Assembly: GCA_965221835.1 (NCBI GenBank)
Contig: OZ244916.1
Coordinates: forward strand, 1,178,001 to 1,242,000
Direction of reading: 5' to 3'
Length of the DNA stretch: 64,000 bases
From: Persebacter sp965221835
GTDB taxonomy: Bacteria; Pseudomonadota; Gammaproteobacteria; Tethybacterales; Persebacteraceae
This document shows, piece by piece, positions 59,765-64,000 of this stretch. Numbering within the stretch: position 1 is the stretch's first letter; each line of letters begins with the position of its first letter. The translations under genes and the position numbers were made by a program. The notes under the pieces are model-generated. The model saw nothing but the letters and a program-made list of their open reading frames with translations, ran no database searches and was not told the DNA's origin.

Positions 59765-60232
59765 ATGCGGGAGGCGGTGTTTTCGGAAGCGGATAGGCGG
59801 GCGATGCGGCGGGCGTTGCAATTGGCGGCGCGGGCGGCGGCGGATGGCGAAGTGCCGGTCGGTGCGGCGGTGTATGATTGCGGCGGCGTTGTCGGCGAAG
59901 GCGAAAACCGGATGATCCGCGATTGCGACCCGTCCGCGCACGCCGAAATTGTCGCTTTGCGCGCCGCCGCCGCCCGCCGCGGCAACTATCGCCTGCCCGA
60001 TTGCCGGATGGCGGTCAGTTTGGAACCGTGTCTGATGTGTGCGGGGGCGATATTTCATGCGCGACTCGGCGCGATTGTTTTTGCCGCTGCGGACGACAAA
60101 ACCGGCGCCTGCGGCGGCGTCATTTCGGCGCATCTTTGCGCCCGTCTCAATCACCGAACCGCCGTATTCGGCGGATTGATGGCGGCAGAATCCGCGACGC
60201 TGTTGCGTGATTTTTTTCGCGCCCGCCGATGA
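59765..60232 (+). CDS. tadA: tRNA-specific adenosine deaminase
   Basis: 155 residues. TadA converts A34 of tRNA-Arg(ACG) to inosine and is essential in most bacteria. The zinc and proton-shuttle motif HAE (SAHAEIVALR) and PCLMC (SLEPCLMCAGAI) are intact, as is the GEVPVGA start. The ATG is that directly downstream of the -10 box. The stop overlaps the next gene (ATGA). Confidence 0.95.
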   Translation: MREAVFSEADRRAMRRALQLAARAAADGEVPVGAAVYDCGGVVGEGENRMIRDCDPSAHAEIVALRAAAARRGNYRLPDCRMAVSLEPCLMCAGAIFHARLGAIVFAAADDKTGACGGVISAHLCARLNHRTAVFGGLMAAESATLLRDFFRARR

Positions 60233-60714
60233 ACGAAATCGTCATCGACATTGCGGCGCAAACGCTTTCTTTTGCGGGCGAATGCTACGCCGTTTCCACC
60301 GCCGCCAACGGTCCCGGCGAAACCGAAGGCAGTTATAAAACGCCGCGCGGAATGCATATTGTCCGCGCAAAAATCGGCGCGGGAATGCCCGCCGATACGG
60401 TGTTTGTCGGACGCCGCCCGACCGGCGAATTGTATACGCCGCAACTCGCGCAACAATCGCCAAATCGCGACTGGATTCTCACGCGCATTTTGTGGTTGCG
60501 CGGATGCGAACGCGGCAAAAATCGCGGCGGTAATGTGGATACGATGCGCCGTTTTATTTACATTCACGGCGCGCCCGATTCCGTGCAAATGGGCGCGCCC
60601 GGCTCGGCGGGATGCATCCGAATGCGCAATCGCGACATCGTAGATTTTTTCGAAAAAGTGCCCGTCGGCGCGCCGGTGCGCATTATAGAAAACGCGCGCG
60701 CTGTCCGAATTTAA
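60229..60714 (+). CDS. L,D-transpeptidase family protein (YkuD domain)
   Basis: 161 residues, essentially one YkuD catalytic domain. The active site IYIHGAPDSVQMG then GSAGCIRM has the H-x-G...S-x-G-C-R pattern with a catalytic Cys. Such enzymes crosslink peptidoglycan or attach lipoproteins to it. No signal peptide or membrane anchor is seen, as in some small members, which leaves its location open. It overlaps tadA by 4 nt. Confidence 0.88.
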   Translation: MNEIVIDIAAQTLSFAGECYAVSTAANGPGETEGSYKTPRGMHIVRAKIGAGMPADTVFVGRRPTGELYTPQLAQQSPNRDWILTRILWLRGCERGKNRGGNVDTMRRFIYIHGAPDSVQMGAPGSAGCIRMRNRDIVDFFEKVPVGAPVRIIENARAVRI

Positions 60715-60948
60715 AACGGTAAATCGGAAAAAAGATAATTGAAAATCGCCGAATCGCGTTCGTTATTTTTTTTTATTTTTTTTAAGTTTTTATTTTTTTT
60801 TTAAGAATTGTTATGCAAAAAAAATGTCGTAATTTTTTTCGGATTTTTTTTCGCCGATTGCGGGCGGCGGATAAAAATTGATGATTCTGTTAAATTTCCG
60901 CCGCATTGTAAAATATGGTAATTTGAAAATTAAAAAGGAGAAAATACG
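60715..60948 (+). other. AT-rich spacer and leader of acs
   Basis: The first 100 bp hold long T runs (60762-60800) without a good stem, possibly ending the tadA operon. Near 60905-60914 an ATTGTAAAAT stretch is a possible -10. AAAAAGGAG stands 8 nt before the acs ATG. I see no CRP-like palindrome that would explain control of acs. Confidence 0.5.
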
Positions 60949-62895
60949 ATGTCCGAAATTGAATCTGTTTTGCATGAAACGCGCAAATTTGATCCGCCCG
61001 CCGATGGTTTCGCCGTTGCCGGACGCGCCGCCTACGACAAACTCGCCCGCGAAGCCGCGGATGATTGGGAAGGTTTTTGGCGGCGGCGCGGCGAAACCGA
61101 AATCGCATGGCTTTCGCCTTTTTCGCAAGTGTACGAAAATGTCGACAATCGGCATCGCTGGTTTGCGGACGGCGAATTGAATGTTTCCGCAAACTGCCTT
61201 GACCGCCATCTCGCAGCGCGCGGCGAATCGCCCGCAATTATTTTTGAAAGCGACGAAGGCGAAACGGAAATTTGGACTTATCGCAAACTGCATACCGAAG
61301 TATGCAAATTCGCCAACGCGCTTAAATCGCTCGGCGTTTGTCGCGGCGACCGCGTTGTCGTTTATATGCCGATGCGTCCGGAAGCGGTCGTTTGTATGCA
61401 AGCATGCGCGCGAATCGGTGCGGTGCATTCGGTGGTGTTCGGCGGATTTTCTGCCAAATCATTGCGCGACCGCACCGTCAATGCCGGCGCAAAAATCATC
61501 GTCACCGCCGATGAAAGCATGCGCGGCGGACGGGCGATTCCGTTGAAGCAAACCGCGGACGAAGCATTGGCAGACACGGCGGTGGAATCGGTTGTCGTAT
61601 TGCGGCGCACCGGCGCAAAAATCGCAATGCGCGAAGGGCGCGATGTTTGGTGGGACGACATTATGTCCGGGCAATCGCCGGAATGTCCGCCCGAAAAAAT
61701 GAACGCCGAAGACCCGCTGTTTATGTTGTATACCTCCGGTTCCACCGGCAAACCGAAGGCGATTGTGCATACTTGCGGCGGTTATTTGCTGGGCGCGATT
61801 TTGTCAATGAAATGGGTTTTTGACATTCGCGCGGACGATGTTTTTTGGTGTACCGCCGATGTCGGCTGGATTACCGGACACACTTATGTCGCATACGGTC
61901 CGTTGGCGACGGGGGCGGCACAAATTATTTTTGAAGGCGTGCCGACTCATCCGCATGCGGGGCGGTTCTGGCAAATCGCCGAAAAACATCGTGCGACAAT
62001 TTTTTATACCGCACCGACCGCCATTCGTTCGCTGATGAAAGCGGGCGGCGAGTTGCCAAAAAAATACGATTTAACTTCGCTGCGAATTCTCGGCACCGTC
62101 GGCGAACCGATTAATCCGGAAGCGTGGATGTGGTATCGCGAAACGGTCGGCGGCGGGCGTTGTCCGATTGTCGACACTTGGTGGCAGACCGAAACCGGCG
62201 GGCACATGTTGGCACCGTTGCCGGGGGCGATTGCGACAAAACCCGGCTCCTGCACTCTGCCGTTGCCCGGCGTTTTTGCCGCCATTATTGACGAATCGGG
62301 CGCGGAAATGCCCGCCGGAAAAGGCGGCATTCTTGTCGTCAAAAAACCGTGGCCATCGCAAATGCGCACGATTTGGGGCGATCACGACCGCTATCTTCGC
62401 ACCTATTATCCGCCGGAAGTTGCGGGCGGAAAATATTATGTCGCCGGCGACACTGCATATCGCGATGCGGATGGTTATTTTTGGATTATGGGGCGGCTGG
62501 ACGATGTGCTGAATGTTTCCGGTCATCGTCTCGGCACGATGGAAATTGAATCGGCGTTGGTTGCACATCCGAAAGTTACCGAAGCGGCGATTGTCGGGCG
62601 TCCGGATGATCTCACCGGCGAGGCGGTCGTCGCCTTTGTCGTGCCGAAAGATGCCCGTCCGACCGGCGAGGCGGCGGCAGAATTGGCGAAAGAGTTGCGT
62701 GACTGGACCGGCAAGGAAATCGGTGCGATTGCAAAACCGAAAGAGATTCGTTTCGGCGACAATCTGCCGAAAACACGCAGCGGAAAAATCATGCGGCGTC
62801 TTTTGCGTGCCATCGCCAAAGGCGAAGAAATCACGCAAGACACTTCAACTCTGGAAAACCCGGCAATTTTGGAACAGTTGCAGGAAAAAATTTAA
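60949..62895 (+). CDS. acs: Acetyl-CoA synthetase
   Basis: 648 residues, the family length. It forms acetyl-CoA from acetate through acetyl-AMP. YTSGSTGKPKAIVHT is the P-loop, VDTWWQTETGG carries the acetate-selecting Trp, YVAGDTAYRDADGY is the hinge region, and KTRSGKIMRRLLRA contains the catalytic lysine that is inactivated by acetylation and reactivated by CobB-type sirtuins such as the one at 31093. A propionate-preferring relative is less likely given the Trp. Confidence 0.96.
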   Translation: MSEIESVLHETRKFDPPADGFAVAGRAAYDKLAREAADDWEGFWRRRGETEIAWLSPFSQVYENVDNRHRWFADGELNVSANCLDRHLAARGESPAIIFESDEGETEIWTYRKLHTEVCKFANALKSLGVCRGDRVVVYMPMRPEAVVCMQACARIGAVHSVVFGGFSAKSLRDRTVNAGAKIIVTADESMRGGRAIPLKQTADEALADTAVESVVVLRRTGAKIAMREGRDVWWDDIMSGQSPECPPEKMNAEDPLFMLYTSGSTGKPKAIVHTCGGYLLGAILSMKWVFDIRADDVFWCTADVGWITGHTYVAYGPLATGAAQIIFEGVPTHPHAGRFWQIAEKHRATIFYTAPTAIRSLMKAGGELPKKYDLTSLRILGTVGEPINPEAWMWYRETVGGGRCPIVDTWWQTETGGHMLAPLPGAIATKPGSCTLPLPGVFAAIIDESGAEMPAGKGGILVVKKPWPSQMRTIWGDHDRYLRTYYPPEVAGGKYYVAGDTAYRDADGYFWIMGRLDDVLNVSGHRLGTMEIESALVAHPKVTEAAIVGRPDDLTGEAVVAFVVPKDARPTGEAAAELAKELRDWTGKEIGAIAKPKEIRFGDNLPKTRSGKIMRRLLRAIAKGEEITQDTSTLENPAILEQLQEKI

Positions 62896-62909
62896 ATCCC
62901 GCCTTTCCG

Positions 62910-63075
62910 ACTCGCCCCCGACATTTGTCGGGGGCGAAACGAGTTCGGCGGAGTTTACTCCGCCCTCGCAATTTCCGCTTTTCCGCCGCTGTCTATCGTT
63001 TGCGGAAAATGCCGGGATTTTGCAGCAGTAAACTGCTGCGGCTTGTTTCGCCCCCGACAAATGTCGGGGGCGAGT
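62910..63075. repeat. 166-bp element with 31-bp terminal inverted repeats
   Basis: The ends, 62910-62940 and 63045-63075, are inverted copies of one another, each centred on CGCCCCCGACATTTGTCGGG plus GGCG, itself a strong hairpin. The 104-bp interior holds two further palindromes, GGCGGAGTTTACTCCGCC and GCAGCAGTAAACTGCTGC. No coding capacity. It may be a non-autonomous mobile unit (MITE-like) or a compound terminator between acs and the convergent gene. Confidence 0.75.
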
Positions 63076-63080
63076 AAACC

Positions 63081-63107
63081 AAAAAAAGCGGCGAGTTTCC
63101 CCGCCGC
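63081..63107 (-). terminator. Terminator of the right-edge outer-membrane gene
   Basis: On the minus strand GCGGCG and CGCCGC enclose GGGAAACT and are followed by seven Ts. Runs of T on the other side suggest that it also works for plus-strand transcripts from acs. Confidence 0.8.
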
Positions 63108-63129
63108 CTTTTCTTTTTTTCTCCCGAAA

Positions 63130-64000
63130 TTAAAAACGATAAACCGCGTTCATTTGGAGTTTGCCGTTTTCGGTGAAATTCCCGAAATTTTCCCATTTGA
63201 AACCGGCAGACGGGCGAATCGTCCAGCGGTTATAACGCAAAACGCTTTCCAGATTTAGTTCGTTTTGCGTTTCGGTTTCTATTCCGGAATCGGATTCTTT
63301 CCATTCGGATTGCATTCGGTAAACGGGGGAGATTTTCCAGATTCCGTTTTGCAAATCCGCCGACAGCGAAAAATCATAATCGGCGGTTTTGCCCGAAACC
63401 GATTCGGAAAATTCCGCCGCAAATAAATCGGTTTTATATTCCGCTTTTGACAAATAGCGGAAATCGCCGAAATCGCCGCCGCTATTCGTTTGTCCCGCCG
63501 ACCATTGCATCCGCAAGTTTTCGTTAACGGCGTATTCTATTTTGCCGCCTGCCTGCACGAAATAATCGTTTTCGCTGATGCGGTAGCCGAATTCGGGTGA
63601 AAATGCGAAAGCATCGGCGGGGCGACCGTTGTGAAAGAAATCAACAATCGCAAATGCCGCCATTGCAATTCCGACTGCACCGAAAATCGCAACTTCGGTT
63701 TCGTTATTTTGCGGCGAGGTGATAGTCCGAATTTCATTTCCGTTAAAGAAAACCCGATTTCTGCCATCCGCAACAACCGCAACTATTAACCGGTCATTTG
63801 CGATATTAAAATTTTCGGGCATTTGCGGAAATCTGCCGTCTCTGCCGAAAAGTTCCGGGTCATCGCAATTCGGCATATTTTCGGCGACAAAATCGGGCGA
63901 CATTCTAATAATGCATCCGTTTGCATTTACATTTTCCGGAAATTGCAACGGAACAGATTCCGCCGACGATGCAATCGCCGCCGTTGCCGAATCGTTCCGC
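63130..64000 (-). CDS. Outer-membrane beta-barrel protein, C-terminal part (5' end beyond window)
   Basis: The frame stays open to the right edge, so the start is not seen; 289 codons are visible. After a polar, Asn/Pro-rich stretch (NANGCIIRMSPDFVAEN) and a single hydrophobic helix (VAIFGAVGIAMAAFAIVDFF) come about ten amphipathic beta-strands (GYRISENDYFVQAGGKIEY, WKISPVYRMQSEW, WTIRPSAGFKWENFG) ending VYRF, an aromatic C-terminus recognised by the BAM complex. It could be the translocator of an autotransporter or a subtilase-like surface protein; the family is not certain. Confidence 0.7.
   Translation of the reverse strand, partial: RNDSATAAIASSAESVPLQFPENVNANGCIIRMSPDFVAENMPNCDDPELFGRDGRFPQMPENFNIANDRLIVAVVADGRNRVFFNGNEIRTITSPQNNETEVAIFGAVGIAMAAFAIVDFFHNGRPADAFAFSPEFGYRISENDYFVQAGGKIEYAVNENLRMQWSAGQTNSGGDFGDFRYLSKAEYKTDLFAAEFSESVSGKTADYDFSLSADLQNGIWKISPVYRMQSEWKESDSGIETETQNELNLESVLRYNRWTIRPSAGFKWENFGNFTENGKLQMNAVYRF

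Overview
This window reads as a compact bacterial chromosome segment, most likely from an uncultured gammaproteobacterium or a close betaproteobacterial relative, possibly host-associated. The placement rests on conserved gene orders: tRNA-Tyr/Gly/Thr-tuf-tRNA-Trp-secE-nusG-rplK-rplA; miaB-phoH-ybeY-corC-lnt; rpmF-plsX-fabH-fabD-fabG; ctaG-DUF2970-coxC; a TIGR02449-like gene, zapA and 6S RNA; and rpe-gph. Genes are tightly packed, and stop and start codons very often overlap as ATGA. Intergenic spacers carry lineage-specific repeats, including 20-bp ATTCCC-N8-GGGAAT palindromes like the dRS3 repeats of Neisseria. No rRNA, prophage, transposase or CRISPR array is visible.

Layout. 1-3310 (minus): ribosomal protein, elongation and Sec genes with four tRNAs. 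3381-11240 (plus): family 4 uracil-DNA glycosylase, panB-panC, a HIT protein, a small membrane protein, a beta-hydroxyacid dehydrogenase, exonuclease III and an MFS transporter, separated by repeat-filled gaps. 11328-20921 (plus): pgi, mnmH, ubiJ-like, phaR, then rpmF-plsX-fabH-fabD-trpE-trpG-fabG, in which the anthranilate synthase pair sits inside the fatty-acid operon. 21145-33055 (minus): a 1539-residue intimin/invasin-like inverse autotransporter, the lnt-corC-ybeY-phoH-miaB operon, a sirtuin, a glutathione transferase and apaG. 33084-38033 (plus): rpe-gph and an ABC exporter whose ATPase and permease genes flank serS. 38238-46848 (minus): a DNA methyltransferase fused to a nuclease-like domain, an acyl-CoA ligase, a DUF1326/DUF2182 pair, a DUF547 protein and alaS. 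46939-50978 (plus): cytochrome oxidase assembly and subunit III, zapA, 6S RNA, an EVE protein, a TauE/SafE permease and recX. 50979-52546 is a repeat array. 52564-59705 (plus) is catabolic: allantoinase, allantoicase and ureidoglycolate lyase (purine ring breakdown), then a polyamine-type ABC importer whose last gene is a cupin of the DMSP-lyase family. 59765-62895 (plus): tadA, an L,D-transpeptidase and acs. The right edge cuts into a minus-strand outer-membrane beta-barrel gene.

Two things stand out. First, at least ten genes or mini-ORFs have a TATAAT-like -10 box only 6-8 nt upstream of an ATG with no Shine-Dalgarno sequence, which predicts leaderless mRNAs. At gst, coxC and puuE the ATG placed this way opens a 6-27-codon mini-ORF whose stop overlaps the main start, suggesting leaderless, translationally coupled leader peptides. 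Second, the purine/ureide cluster lies beside the importer plus DMSP-lyase-like cupin, which suggests use of nitrogen- and sulfur-rich osmolytes or host metabolites. Functions are assigned by recognising families in the translated sequence; no database search was possible.
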